64,000 nt of DNA from Symbiotaphrina buchneri (GCA_001599915.1 BCIG01000015.1:310001-374000), one strand, 5' to 3'; counted from the stretch's first letter, positions 45,901 through 55,948 are shown. Translations and numbers: made by a program. The notes: generated by a model from the sequence alone, not told the origin.

Positions 45901-46442
45901 GACGACGAAGAAGATGAGGGCGGCTTTCTCGTGGAGCCAGCGTCTGATGACCGCGATTCAGTCACGCTCTGATAAGCGCTCGACTGTTCCGCCGATCTGT
46001 GCAAGGTCGTCGTCCGGCTTTCATATCGTTGATCGTGTGGAGCTTGGTAGTGCGACAAAGCATTGACATCATAGGACGGTTCTATGTCCGAATAGCGCGG
46101 CGATGCTAATGCTGGAGGTTGCCTAGGACCTTCGAAGTTCCGCTGTGGGACAAAACGTCTATGTTCTCTTTCCTCAGGCAATACCCTTGCATGCCTTGTG
46201 TCCTCGCCGTACGCTGAAGCAACTCTGGGTATCGGCGGAAGCACTGGTGGAGAAGGCGAAACCGGGGACTCGACGGGATTGCTTTCATGGTCAGGGAAAG
46301 GATACCGTGGTCCTTGTAGACCCGGGTAAAAGTCCGGTGACTGGAGTAGAGGAGAATCGATCAGATGAGGCGGGGGCAAAGGTGAGGTGAGCGTCGATGA
46401 AGAAGGCCCCCGCTTGTGACCCGAGCGCAGGTATGAGAACAT
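42915..46442 (-). CDS. large disordered conserved fungal protein
   Basis: Single uninterrupted frame of 1,175 codons from the ATG at 46442. Nearly the whole protein is low-complexity: Ser/Pro-rich N-terminal half with many SPxx sites, then acidic patches (DLESDYDGMYDDSGG; FDYDDDLEDDPIIAAANAEAL). Short islands look conserved: KTKLNLLNPMSLLMRRRA, LPSFARRLPPSLNPPE, NASRFSFDMTGTAVEERLMEQKH (a helical start), GFYGQEFGFYANAHPG, ELEQDELSFSALMKLRRGAWG, and the C-terminal IGRWVLERRRTGESGDLELV. Proteins with this layout in other filamentous fungi have, as I recall, been called AGC-kinase anchor proteins, but I cannot verify that name. No catalytic domain seen. The gene is intronless, unusual for the window but normal for such long disordered proteins. 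Confidence 0.82.
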   Translation of the reverse strand: MFSYLRSGHKRGPSSSTLTSPLPPPHLIDSPLLQSPDFYPGLQGPRYPFPDHESNPVESPVSPSPPVLPPIPRVASAYGEDTRHARVLPEEREHRRFVPQRNFEGPRQPPALASPRYSDIEPSYDVNALSHYQAPHDQRYESRTTTLHRSAEQSSAYQSVTESRSSDAGSTRKPPSSSSSSSIPSSSINKPPMEGISRPTLPSKSPVPQYTAPHQHKQSKTKLNLLNPMSLLMRRRATHGTDSAAESYSSHKPLTIPAMKLPDDYDPSIRGTGVHDFSAPRQRRNFSSNDIGAAVSPGLVSPYGQMSPHLRDDSRFQQNYGGLDEPKHTTHQTYSDERDSPRSGEREHTPVFKEHFDDDSDNQRTGMPGVQAEALEGSTTRILQTSLPEPDPDGPELPSFARRLPPSLNPPEKQYSHDVDPIKQPTLEARPNDDNPRSTRRQSAETSTPPQPKRLPPTSPPHNVPTRISAIRNPGLPKHMTSNASRFSFDMTGTAVEERLMEQKHVQKMAAQQQFPERADDRARMSIAESDLESDYDGMYDDSGGLEERIPGVNVDDEDGYYEGLSAGISNFQISASVGSEMGPEVSPISPESTLLSTPRDLSGQITDSASSQASPASPEYEGMAHSELSQQRVYSGLGLAGVDTYGTNPSPGIRGIDTQEQRVTNPSELYDAEDDLYFDDGLIDHPEGVGDPAFDESMFDDHNLPARGQAFNNLAPPSNLIRADNTSSTLSKYTSEGDEGDSVAPPASYATDATFSPPTNPASTSTSFQTGLSKQHLSQLFDPNAPELTQQNLAAYHDALAAAANMAAARGKFIRRNSSDATLADYEAEEQSLPAGVLPVLPPDKDQSSNNAEGSIQASQNDDFDYDDDLEDDPIIAAANAEALANDSEGFYGQEFGFYANAHPGSADSDHAYGGFFDYRDRVQVGRMNSVREPNLTPITERSEYSNRNSFMSLSMQPNPSQSSQTARSPGLVQIAGMMSPELEQDELSFSALMKLRRGAWGGSNGSLRSAGSAGSQGSVNGGGTKSSAHRSPVSAGGYGSSFPLSSSLTSMPSPSLPYGPAQFVQEMLPHDPSNPSSPISPNLTGYNANMAMYPWYVSPKADEEQTRQSTMEAKKVTPRPGHSRNNSGAETVSYLKEEDETTGIGRWVLERRRTGESGDLELVGRQIVEGGRI

Positions 46443-46977
46443 GGTGCACTAGAGCCTCGCAGACGCTGCGTGAGTTCCTACGATGAAGTGTTGGCCTCCT
46501 GAGATTATCGGCGTTCCATTCTATCCATGTGTTGTTGAGCGGACTACCTTCCGAGTTCGCATGTGATTGAGCACAGCATCCGGTAGACGTGGACTTGGCA
46601 GGTGAGCCACGTAGACTCAGGTATTGCTTCTCAATTCAAGGTAGAGATTGCCTCCAACGAAGTACCGGCTTGTCAAGATGGTAAAATACCAATTTCTCTC
46701 GATTGGGAATAACGAGCAGTGTCGAAATGACTGAATCGGCAACGTGCCCAGTATCAGAGGAGCCCCGCGCGCACGGAGCTACAGGCGAAGCCCAGCTGTT
46801 CGCGTCCGACGGATGGTATGGGCCAATTGAGAGGGGCACCAAAGCTTCATAAGAGCGAATAATGGGCAAAACGCAAATATGCAATATGTTGGATCAAAAT
46901 ACAAGAAGCCGTTCAGTCGCGCTTGAGGCGTTGCACAAGCGTGGCTTTGGAGGATGGATTGCGTGGACTGATCGGCA
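46443..46977. other. upstream region of the large disordered gene
   Basis: Promoter and leader of the minus-strand gene starting at 46442; a transposable element is inserted just beyond it. No other gene seen. Confidence 0.4.
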
Positions 46978-46986
46978 GGACATCAC
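46978..46986. repeat. target site duplication, left copy (GGACATCAC)
   Basis: Nine bases identical to 47549-47557, directly flanking the terminal inverted repeats of the element at 46987-47548. Confidence 0.8.
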
Positions 46987-47060
46987 CGCGGTGCTTCGGG
47001 AGCGTTGATTTCAGGAGTCTTTTTAACGTAAAAAGTTACCAAGTTTTAACCACATCGCTT
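46987..47060 (+). repeat. left terminal inverted repeat of the MITE
   Basis: First 74 bases of the element; inverted copy at 47475-47548 with seven mismatches counted by eye. Confidence 0.85.
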
Positions 47061-47474
47061 ATACAACACCCTATGAGTTTTGTACGGGAATCAGCACATC
47101 AGCAGTGCTACCCCTTGAAATATTGAAAGTTTTTTAATTTATTTGAGTAAAACAATTCAACATATCTGAGATAGACCCCTATGATATAGTTGATGTAATT
47201 CAGGGGACGTCGAAGGTCTGACAACGGTCTATAAGCTGATCTACAGCCATCTGTTACAACAAAGACAGTTAACTCTTTGTAGAAGGACTACAACTGAGGT
47301 GGATGACTTTGAAGAAAAGCGAGAGGAGAGACTGATGTAGAGATAACTTTAAAGCTATTTGTCCAGGCATTTCTAGGCTTGAAAATAATTCAGGAATAAG
47401 TTTTAAGCCGTCGCACTGCTACCTAAGGTAAGGTAGGTGTTAGACTCCCATACTGATTTTGGTGGGGGATATAT

Positions 47475-47548
47475 AAGCGGGGTGGTTAAAATTCGGTAAC
47501 TTTCTACGTTAAAAAGACTCCCGAAATCAACGCTCCCGAAGCATCGCG
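47475..47548 (-). repeat. right terminal inverted repeat of the MITE
   Basis: Inverted partner of 46987-47060. Further inward, at about 47420-47437, the right arm carries a CCTAAGGTAAGGTAGG tract that the left arm lacks. Confidence 0.85.
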
Positions 47549-47557
47549 GGACATCAC
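47549..47557. repeat. target site duplication, right copy (GGACATCAC)
   Basis: Perfect match to 46978-46986 on the other side of the element. Confidence 0.8.
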
Positions 47558-47946
47558 ACATCCTCGACATGTTGACAGAACCTTGTCATCACGGTTATAA
47601 ATATGCCAAGCCACAAGCGGTGAGCGACACCACAGCCAACCCAAGATAAGGTAGGCAGATCTATGCAAGGTAGCTATCAGGCAACAAATCTTCATGCTCG
47701 CATTAAGGCGCATTATGTGGAAAGATTCAAGCGTAGAACAATTGAGATGTGCTCACTCGAAGCTGCGTGACTTTGTTGGACCGGCTGACAATGCATACGG
47801 GCCAAAGTCTTCAATTAAAGGTATATCCAAGTACGGTGGTGCCATGAGCACGATAATGTACTTTTTTCATAATACGCACAATTGCGCCTCCTGGTACACC
47901 AGCAATCCCCAAAGTCAGAAACTCCAGTCTATATGCAAAATCTGTA
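47558..47946. other. intergenic, 3' side of the Uds1 gene
   Basis: Between the MITE and the stop codon of the Uds1 gene. No gene recognised; presumably 3' untranslated sequence. Confidence 0.35.
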
Positions 47947-50534
47947 TCATGACGCGGTGATGCTCTGACTTAGACCCGACTTCCCGGGCGCTTGATCCTT
48001 CCTCAGACTCCTCACCAGGGCCTCTAATCTTCTGCGCTCTTCTTGCTCGGCCTACAGAACCGTTAGTCGTTTGTTGCAATCGTTCGACGGAAGATAATTC
48101 TCACCCTAAGCACTCGGGCATGTTCTGCTCTTGTATCTCTCATCATCTTTTTGAATTCGGTCCTTAGGACCGTTGTGCTCGTGTTCTCATTCGGCGTCCC
48201 TGGTGTTCCAGGCGGGCCACCCGGGCTCTTAACACCCAGCAAGCGGACTTTCTCTTCGCTGAGCTCGGTCTCGAGACCTTCGCAGCGGTCTCTGAGATTG
48301 TCGATGGTATTCTCAAGAGTCTCTCTTTCCTTTTCAAACTCAATGCTGGATTTTGTCATGGCCTCATACTCCGTGATGGTCTCGTTAAGCTCTCGCTGTA
48401 GTGTCTCCACGCGCTGTTGTAGCTCCTTGTTGCGAGAGGACAAGTCATCCAGCTCCCTCTGTACTGCAGGGTTGGCGGCAACTTCTGCAGCTCGTTGTGC
48501 TCTCGTGCCATATGCCCCATCAAGCTCAGCGCGTGCAACCGTAACTTCGGTCTGCAGACGAACTACTTCACCTTCCAGCTCTCTCATCTCCGCCTCGATC
48601 TGTTTGACTTCTTTGTCCTTTGACTCCAGTTTCTCCTCCATCTCCTTTCGACTTGTTTCTGCAGCCTCCTTAGCCTGGATAGAGGCGTTTAGTTGCTCAG
48701 TAAGACGAGCTGCGCGCTGCTCCAGCTCGCTGAGCTGACCGCTCATCTCTGCCTTTGCAATCTCGGCGTCATCCTGAAGATCATGCATCTTCTCCTCGAG
48801 CACACGATATTCCTCTTCTTTACGCTTGAGTTCTCCCACAAGTTCACCCTCCAGTTGCCGTTTCTCACTTCCAAGCCTTGAGATTTCGTCATTTCTTTGT
48901 CTGATTTGCGAGAGTAGCTGTTCCTCTGCTGTCTTCCTAGCCAGCTTCTCGGCCTCCAAGGCTTGAGAGTCGGCCATGCCCCGCTGCTGCGCCCCTTCTC
49001 GTCGTACCCGCTCCAGCTGGCTTCTGGCATGGTCCAACTCCTCATTGATCTTTGCAATCTCTTCTTCTTTTTGTACATCTGATCGGCTGTTCAGTTCTCG
49101 TTGTTGCCTGATCTGCCTTCTTAATATGACTTTCTGTTCCTTTAGAGACGTCGCTCTAGCATACATATGTTGCACCTTGGCAGAGAAGGCTTGCAGCGAA
49201 AATTCTTCATCGGGACTATACTCGGCATCGTCTGGAGAGTCATCGTCTGCCGCGATTTCGGGGTTCTGCGTTCGAGCTTGCCTGGCCTGAAGTTTCCGTT
49301 GTCGAGCTTCTGCTTCGCCAGACACGATAATCTCCCATAAGCCCGTAAGGACCGTTTCGAATTGCTCTGCCTTATCCTGATGGGCTGCGCTCTTGCTGGC
49401 CGCCGATCTGGTGGATCCTGCAAGAGATTGCAGTTGGTGCTCAGCAGTAGCAAGGCCGTCCTCGAGATATTGTAACTGTGATGCTAAGGACGCACCAGTT
49501 TGAGAGGAGTCCCCTCGCCCCGGTACAACTGGCGGGTCGCTGAGCTCCATATTCTGTTCTGCGTTATCCATACCAATTATGTCTCGTAACCGCCCGTTCA
49601 GTTCGCCAAGCTTGTCCTCCGTATTTCCGATCATCTCAATTTGTCGAGCATATGTTTCGCCGTCTACCCCGCCATATGACCCACCGTCCATTCGCCGGTA
49701 CTGATGTCGCTCATCAAACTCGTCGGACCCTCCATATGCGGCCCCACTTTCTCTGCCATTTGAAAGAGTGTACATGCTTTTGGGACTCTCCGGAGGCAGG
49801 ACCTCATTTGCAATGCCCTTCTTTGGAAGACCCTTGTGTGTCAATTGCAGAATGCCGGCCGTGTGCTGTAATAATCTTCTCTCCAGCGTTGTCGCTCTCT
49901 GCTCCAGGCGGAACAGTTCCCGAGCCAACTCTTCACATTTTCGGGTACTGACAGCCAATTCATCATCTGACTTGTTCAGCGGGTCAATATGACTCTTGCT
50001 TCCCAGAAAGTTACGGCGATGCCTTCGGGGTGAAGTATCCGAACCCTCTCCCGACGAGCCCGGCCGCCCATACAATCTGCTCAGTGAGGCCGCAGCATCC
50101 CGAACCTTCGACTCCAGGGCAAGTTTACGTTTGGTCGCTTCAATGCGATTGCTTAATACAAAATATTCCTTCTTCATCTCGTCAAATTCTTCAAAGGAGA
50201 GTAACTCGTATTGATTGCTGTCGCCAAGAGCGGTTTCGACCAGAAAGTGCATAGCCACAGGGTCATGGATATTAAGGAGCGCGGAGCTCTGAGGTCGCTG
50301 CTTGTTCAACTAGGCTCTGTCAACGGAAATGGACGCTTGATTCCTTCGGTTTGTGCTCACGGGATTATAGCGTGGCCGTTCCTCACTCGGCCTAGAGATA
50401 GCTTCCCGATATCCTTCAAATAGGACATTGCCCGAGGGAGCGTACGACCCGCCGCTACTCCGCCCGCCGTCGCTTTGGAAGTCGCCATCTCCACCCGAGA
50501 AGTGGAATGGTCTCTGCAGCGTTGGACCGTCCAT
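47947..50534 (-). CDS. Uds1-type 'up-regulated during septation' protein
   Basis: Three exons, 50534-50361, 50309-48105 and 48051-47947, about 827 residues. After a Gly/Ser-rich N terminus comes the Uds1 domain (about residues 65-190): DPVAMHFLVETALGDSNQYELLSFEEFDEMKKEY, IEATKRKLALESKVRDAAASLSRLYG, and ELARELFRLEQRATTLERRLLQHTAGILQLTHKGL. The rest, about residues 270-800, is one very long coiled coil (heptad-rich Glu/Arg/Leu). Fission yeast Uds1 is known for raised expression during septation; molecular role unclear, likely cytoskeleton- or septum-related scaffolding. Reading exon 1 onward without splicing meets a TAG just before LNKQRPQSSALL; a 51-nt GT-AG intron (50360-50310, donor GTGAGC) removes it in phase. 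The small last exon encodes AEQEERRRLEALVRSLRKD, continuing the coiled coil. Confidence 0.88.
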
Positions 50535-51115
50535 CTATAATATCCTAAGCCGAAAGTGTACCTAATCGCTATCGACAGAAGGTATCCGGTGACTATTGTA
50601 TATCTTGTCGAAGCGGGACACTTTCAATTCAAAGAGGGCGTCTGACAGGTGGGCACTCTTCGTAAGCAGCACATTGCTGTTGACCGCGTAGCTGTCTTTG
50701 TCAGATGAACGCGAACAGCTTGTCTATTCGAAGGCAAATGCAGACCCACAAGAGGAGAGTGGCCGAGCAGCGGTCCAAAACATACGAGGAAAAACTTGTT
50801 GTAAAAAGATATCCAAAAAGAAGCAGACGTGCGAATGCCCTGGGTAAAGCTGGCGAGGAGAGAACCCCCGGCGATCGTGATTTGGCGCAAAATAGGAGTA
50901 CGAATGAGAACGGGAGCTGGCACTGCTCGGACAGACACGACGGACAGGGGCGCGTCTGCGCTAAACCTTAAATCAATTAAACAGCCGAAGCAGCGTCCAG
51001 TACGGCGCCGCTTTATTGATCTATCTCCCGACGCCATATCTACACCAACCAGGTCGCCGGCCTTGCAGCACCGAAACGAGTCGCAGGCTTGTCCGACAAT
51101 ATCAGTCCAAATGTG
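50535..51115. other. divergent intergenic region Uds1 / DLT1
   Basis: About 580 bases between the divergent starts of the Uds1 gene (-) and DLT1 (+). Open frames here lack protein character. Taken as shared promoter and leaders. Confidence 0.4.
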
Positions 51116-52294
51116 ATGAACAAGCTTTTGCCCAGGGACCGTCTGCGGTTCCCCTTGTTTCGCATCTTCTACAGTACCACGTATACGATCCTCTCCATCG
51201 TTCTTGTTGGGCTCTTGGTGATCACTCCAGGCGACATCATCTACCAGGCTCGCCGAAACAATCAGATCTACAATGTCTTCATTGTTGCAGGCGCTTACCT
51301 GCTGACGTTCCTTCTGGCCATCCTCATTTATGCCAGCAGACTCTACACGACGAGGAGCGTGCTCGCTGGCATCCCCAAATCATGGATCCCTATCGAGAGC
51401 GGGGATGTGGGAAAGAGCGTACGCAGGATGATCGTTGAGGGTCTTGCGAAGAGTAAGCTTATAGCATATTTTGCGCGGCCTCGCGATCTTCGGCCAGAAC
51501 TTGAAGAAGATGCCTCAGAGCCAACCGAGCGAAAAGCAAGACATAAGCACCAACTAAGCCATCATCTTACCGAACACCACAGTTCGATTTCGATACCGGT
51601 AGATAAGCCAATATGGGGCATAATCGCACATCCCGGCTGGGCTTCACCTGAGTCGGCGGACTTCCCGAGCCTTCACTTCAACACGGTGGTGTTGGAGCTG
51701 GCACATATAATCGAAGCAAAGGCGGTTTCACTTGCACCTCCGGACTCTTCTACCACAGCGGCGCAAACTGGGGAAGGTGGATCGACCGCTGCAGAGGTTC
51801 TCCCGGACCCTCAAGCGGTTGCCTTACTTAGGCGTCCGGCGCATATGGGTCTCCGAGAATATCTAGGACGACTGACGGTGTTCAAACTTGTAAACCCGCC
51901 CAGCATTGGTGCTGAGTTTCTGGCATTATACGAATATGCCCGGTTCTCTACTGTTCCCCTGGAAGAGCATGAGTTTCGCAGGTTGATGTGGCTATTTACG
52001 GACTTGTTGCGAGGAATGAAAAGACTGGATGACGAAGTCGCCGCAACATTGTATGAGGGAGGGAGGCCAGACAGTGATGCTGGCAGCATCTCAGCATCCA
52101 TTCGCAAACATAGTGATAGCGATGCGAAGAGTCTGTCTTCTAGGCATCGGGGTCGGAGCAACTCCGGACAGTCCAGGTCATCAATCGGCGACAGCAGCAG
52201 TTTGAGGAGTACTGGGACTGTTCGTACAGCGCCGTCGTATCTGTCTTTGGGCAAAGTCAATCATTTGGTCCGCTCTTCCACCGTCGGGCAATAA
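51116..52294 (+). CDS. dlt1: DLT1 (defect at low temperature protein 1)
   Basis: Single exon of about 392 residues from the ATG at 51116 (MNKLLPRDRLRFPLFRIFYS); the frame is open further upstream but only to a TTG. Two membrane segments near the N terminus: about residues 20-37 (TYTILSIVLVGLLVITPGD) and 47-67 (VFIVAGAYLLTFLLAILIYAS). Family blocks follow: SRLYTTRSVLAGIPKSWIPIE, DVGKSVRRMIVEGL, PDQ-like loop, HPGWASPESADFPSLHFNTV, ELAHIIEAKAV and AEFLALYEYARFSTVPLEEHEFRRLM. The C terminus is Ser-rich and disordered. In yeast loss of Dlt1 causes cold sensitivity; the molecular function is not known. It is divergent from the Uds1 gene. Confidence 0.92.
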   Translation: MNKLLPRDRLRFPLFRIFYSTTYTILSIVLVGLLVITPGDIIYQARRNNQIYNVFIVAGAYLLTFLLAILIYASRLYTTRSVLAGIPKSWIPIESGDVGKSVRRMIVEGLAKSKLIAYFARPRDLRPELEEDASEPTERKARHKHQLSHHLTEHHSSISIPVDKPIWGIIAHPGWASPESADFPSLHFNTVVLELAHIIEAKAVSLAPPDSSTTAAQTGEGGSTAAEVLPDPQAVALLRRPAHMGLREYLGRLTVFKLVNPPSIGAEFLALYEYARFSTVPLEEHEFRRLMWLFTDLLRGMKRLDDEVAATLYEGGRPDSDAGSISASIRKHSDSDAKSLSSRHRGRSNSGQSRSSIGDSSSLRSTGTVRTAPSYLSLGKVNHLVRSSTVGQ

Positions 52295-52771
52295 TTCACG
52301 TCTCATTGACCAAAAGAGGCCCTCGAGAAAGTACCGCCGGACGCCTTCAACTCCTATGATGACTGCTGATTTTGCAATGCCGGTGACAAGCTCTTATGGA
52401 ACACGGTCTAATGAAGAAACGCGCACATTATCTGGGAGTCTGCCATGGAGGCCGGTATAGGGTTCTTGTTGGTGATCTCGGGCCAGTTACTACGTAATAG
52501 GAAAGCACTAGGAATTTCACTCTGAATAACACGCTTCTCTCCCATCCTTAGGTGTCAAGGGTCTGACAGTGAAGGTCTACTGTGTAGCGTGCAGGAGTCA
52601 CAGTAGGCGTGCGCTGTCGTTCGTGCGTTTGTGTTCAGGTGTTTCCCAGCGGTTTACCCGTCACGATGCCGCTTTTATAAAGTCGGCTGTTCCCCCTCCC
52701 AATCTCGTAATCATTCCGCACACACCGCCCTCGACACCGCCCGCAACGCCCAAAAGCGGCGTTGCGAAACA
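52295..52771. other. intergenic downstream of DLT1
   Basis: About 480 bases holding the 3' side of DLT1 and the promoter side of the next gene model. Nothing else recognised. Confidence 0.35.
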
Positions 52772-53826
52772 ATGTTTGGTAAGTTGGCGGCCCGTCACTG
52801 TGCAGCACAAGCATCTGAACACCAGGAACTGTTGATTGAACTTGACTGACATCCGTCACCTACTGTGCAGCTTTCAACTCCCGAGGACAGACCTACCGAG
52901 CACAAGCTGTCCCTTCCGAGCGCGACTGGGTATTTGCGCAACTTAACAGAGTCGATCAGGAAGTCATCTCTCCCCAGCATACCCGTCTTGCGCTCGCGCA
53001 CTCGCTCATCGTCTACTACCGGAATTACAGCCTGGAGCCCGAGCGCCTCATACTACCCATCATCCACATCTACAAACCTCAATACGACATCGTCACTCAT
53101 CCATCAGGTCTCCAGAGTGTCGGGCTTCGCGGCTACTTTCGCCGATTTGATTCACTTGCTGGCGTTCGGCCAAGTGAATTGCACCCTCTATCGCTTGCTC
53201 AACTTACTGAGACTATCCATCTTCTCTATTGTGCACGTCGATCTGCGACCCAGCCAAGCATTGCACATTCGAATCTGCGGTCTGCCCCAGGTCAAGATCC
53301 CACAGGCGCACTCCGCCCTATTCCATCACAGCATCTCGCACCCAGGGGGCCTGCCACAAGTCGCCAACACTGGGTCCCGCAGTCCATTCCACGTCGAAGT
53401 TCTGCGCCGTCACAGCATCAGGAAGTCCCTCAGCCTGCCACAAGTCGCCTGCGCTCCGCTCCTAAGGCCAAAACAAGCATAAAACGCAGCCACTCGCAAG
53501 CCTTCGGTGGAGGCAACTCGCCAGCTCCATCGGAGCAGTCCTATCCTGAAACCAGTGGAGGTGAACAAGGGGTCATCGAGAAGCCGTTCTTCCCATTTCC
53601 ATCACGCCCATTTCCAGGACTCCGCTCCACACAGCCAGACCCTTCCGAACCGAGCGGCAACAATCCGATCAACTCATCAATAACGTCCTCTCAGCACCAG
53701 TTGTTAGAAACCCCCTCCGAGACTCAATCCTCGCTAGCGCTGAACGCGCGGTACGGCCTAAACGGACGGAGCAGAACTAAATGCAACTATAAGCATCATG
53801 AAGTCATCAGAGGCATCTGTGTCTGA
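52772..53826 (+). CDS. unrecognised protein, two-exon model overlapping the ING gene start
   Basis: Model: ATG TTT G at 52772-52778, a 92-nt GT-AG intron (donor GTAAGT, acceptor GTGCAG), then an open frame from 52871 to the stop at 53826; about 320 residues. The N-terminal 130 residues look like a folded protein: MFAFNSRGQTYRAQAVPSER, DWVFAQLNRVDQEVISPQH, RLALAHSLIVYYRNYSLEPE, RLILPIIHIYKPQYDIVTHP, SGLQSVGLRGYFRRFDSL. The rest is Ser/Pro/Gln-rich. I do not recognise the family. The stop lies 28 bases inside the start of the ING gene in another frame, so either the two genes overlap, the last part is really UTR, or a further intron ends the protein earlier. Confidence is limited because other frames here are also open. 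Confidence 0.5.
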
Positions 53827-55948
53827 TCAGCTGGCGGCGGGCTCCAGCCGGAGGGCCCAGCCTGTGCGCCAGGCTCGTACAAATCCGGTGAGGAGTGCAG
53901 CACGCTACTCAATAGATGCTTCCATCGACGAAACCGCGGTCCAGACCAAGGAGCCGGGTTTCTTTCCCGCAATAACGAACTTTACCGATGCTGCTGCTTC
54001 TCTTCCCAAGGAGATGCAGCGTCATTTTACACTTTTGAAGGAAGTGGATGCGAAGGCGCATCCCCAAGAACTCAACATTCGAGCTCTCTTAGATGCTATT
54101 AACGCAATGCCTCCAAGGGCAAGGCGAACCGGCCCGAGCGTCGCATCGGAGCCACAGCCAGGCTCTGTCGCTGCACCAAGCGTCAATGGCTCAATGCACG
54201 CAAACATCTCCCAAGCTGGGTCTGTCACTGCGGCAGATGGGCCGACGGAAGCAACGGATGACTACGACTTCAAGAGACGATTGGCTTTCAGCAACCTAAG
54301 ATTTATGCTTCAGGATTCACTTGTAGGCCTGGATGAGAAGATACACGTAATCAACAACGCAAATGATACTCTCAACAAACATCTCACTCGCATGGATGAA
54401 GTTTGGCCTCATGTCAAGAACGAGGTAAGTGATGAGGCGAAGTATGGCAGCACAGAACACTGGGCCTATAAAGATAAGTCCGCTGCGAAGCTCAATGGCA
54501 CTACGGCGGGTGAGCGATCGCGAAGGGATGTGGCTGCTACAAAAGACCTCGCAGCCGCCGCTGCGGCTGCTAACAATGACGACGTTTTCACTTCTAAAGG
54601 TGGCGGAAGGAAGGATGCCTCCGACAAGAGAGGTAAGGCACTGTCCACTCAATTTGACACAGCAGCTAAGAGCAGTACTGTTACCTCAGGCGCCGCTGCT
54701 CTTCCTACAGCGTCGAATACAGGAGCCAAAAGAAGGAAGGCCGAAAAACCTAGCAACCCTAATTCTGTGGGTGGAGTAGCAATGGAGAGAGCACTTAGTG
54801 GTGTCTTTGGCAGCAATCAGGGTGCCAACGTCAGAGGAGGTAGTCCACGTCAAACACCCGCTCCCGACGCAAGAAAGCGGGGTAAGCAGGCCGCTCCTCC
54901 CCCACCTGTTGTGGCAAGGAAAAGGTATGCAACATGTCCTTATATCCTTCCCGGAATCTACATACTGATCATATACAGAGCTGGAACCAATACCTCAGCC
55001 GCAGCATCTCCCGTGCTTGCGTCCTCCCCTCTTCATACTACGTTCATACCGCCTAAAGAAGTCCCTCGCAGTAGCCCAGCAGCAACATCGATTCAGCGCC
55101 CCCAGTCATCGCGTGCCCGCATCTCAACTCAGTCTGTGCCACAAGATATACCAGGCTCACGACAACGCCCTCCATCTTCGGCTTCCAACAAGGCCAAGGC
55201 CACGAATGGCAATACGCCAATTGCCCCGGAGGTGACTGGTAATGGTACGGTAGACAGCGGTAAGGAGGTGACAGAGGACACTACCATGACAGATGCTCCT
55301 GTTGCGAAAGGCGAAGAGAAGGATACGAATGGTGAAACGAAGGTTGCTGCAACTCCAACATTGTCCCACAAGACCATCTCCTCTGCAAACGAGAGAGCTA
55401 CTCTCAAGCGTGAGGGTACTACGGACAGTGCTATGGACACGACCCGACCTTCGGATATGGGTGGGCCCGCTCCCACGCTGACACGCGGTGGACGGACATC
55501 TAAGCCCCCGACCCCTGTCGCAAATACCTTCCCGAGTGACACATCCCGCTCAAGGCCTTCACGCAACAGCGTGACGGAGGGGGGCGTCACATACAAACGC
55601 TCCCATAAGAAGGGTGGCGGGCTGATCCCTGTAACGCCGGCGGGGCAGAGTGACGAGAATACGGCCACTTCCGGCGAGAACGACGGTGCTGACGAAGAAC
55701 CTGGGCCGGACGACACCAGATACTGTTACTGCAACGGCGTCTCTTATGGGTCGATGGTCGCGTGTGATTCCGGCTTCTGTCCGTACGAGTGGTTCCATCT
55801 GGAGTGTCTTGGCCTCACAAAAGCGCCTCCCGGTCGTAAGTACCTACCAAACCCCTCCTGGCTTCTCAATGCTTGAGTTCATTTCTTGCGTGATATAGAG
55901 AAGTGGTACTGTGACGAGTGCAGAGACGTCATGGCACGTCGGCGCTAG
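53798..55948 (+). CDS. ING-family PHD-finger protein (Pho23/Yng type)
   Basis: Three exons, 53798-54924, 54979-55835 and 55899-55948, about 677 residues. The N-terminal ING domain starts near residue 50: EPGFFPAITNFTDAAASLPKEMQRHFTLLKEVDAKA, then LRFMLQDSLVGLDEKIHVINNANDTLNKHL. A long Ala/Ser/Thr-rich disordered middle follows. The C-terminal PHD finger is complete only after splicing: YCYCNGVSYGSMVACD, CPYEWFHLECLGLTKAPPG, KWYCDEC, a Cys4-His-Cys3 pattern. ING proteins read H3K4me3 and bring histone acetyltransferase (NuA4, NuA3) or deacetylase (Rpd3L) complexes to active promoters. The large size and position of the finger resemble fungal Pho23, but I cannot separate Pho23 from Yng2 or Yng1 by eye. 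AATAAA follows at 56130. Confidence 0.92.

Larger units (their letters stand above)
46987..47548. mobile_element. MITE with long terminal inverted repeats, Mutator-like by its 9-bp target duplication
   Basis: A 562-bp element. The left end CGCGGTGCTTCGGGAGCG and the inverted right end CGCGATGCTTCGGGAGCG open terminal inverted repeats. By eye these match at 67 of the first 74 positions, with weaker similarity continuing to about 120-135 bases. Five of the seven mismatches are G/A changes. Both ends are flanked by the perfect 9-base direct repeat GGACATCAC. The interior is AT-rich and has no transposase frame, so it is non-autonomous and needs a transposase from elsewhere. Long inverted repeats with a 9-bp duplication are the hallmark of Mutator-like elements; the superfamily assignment is inferred from that alone. 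The divergence between arms suggests an old insertion, possibly with some RIP-like mutation. It sits about 540 bases upstream of the gene starting at 46442. Confidence 0.85.

Noticed and set aside
47504-47713. Small minus-strand frame across the right end of the MITE
   Set aside because: Straddles the element boundary and has no protein features; a chance open frame.
50310-50360. In-frame TAG in the Uds1 gene as a gene break
   Set aside because: It lies inside a normal 51-nt GT-AG intron that splices in phase.
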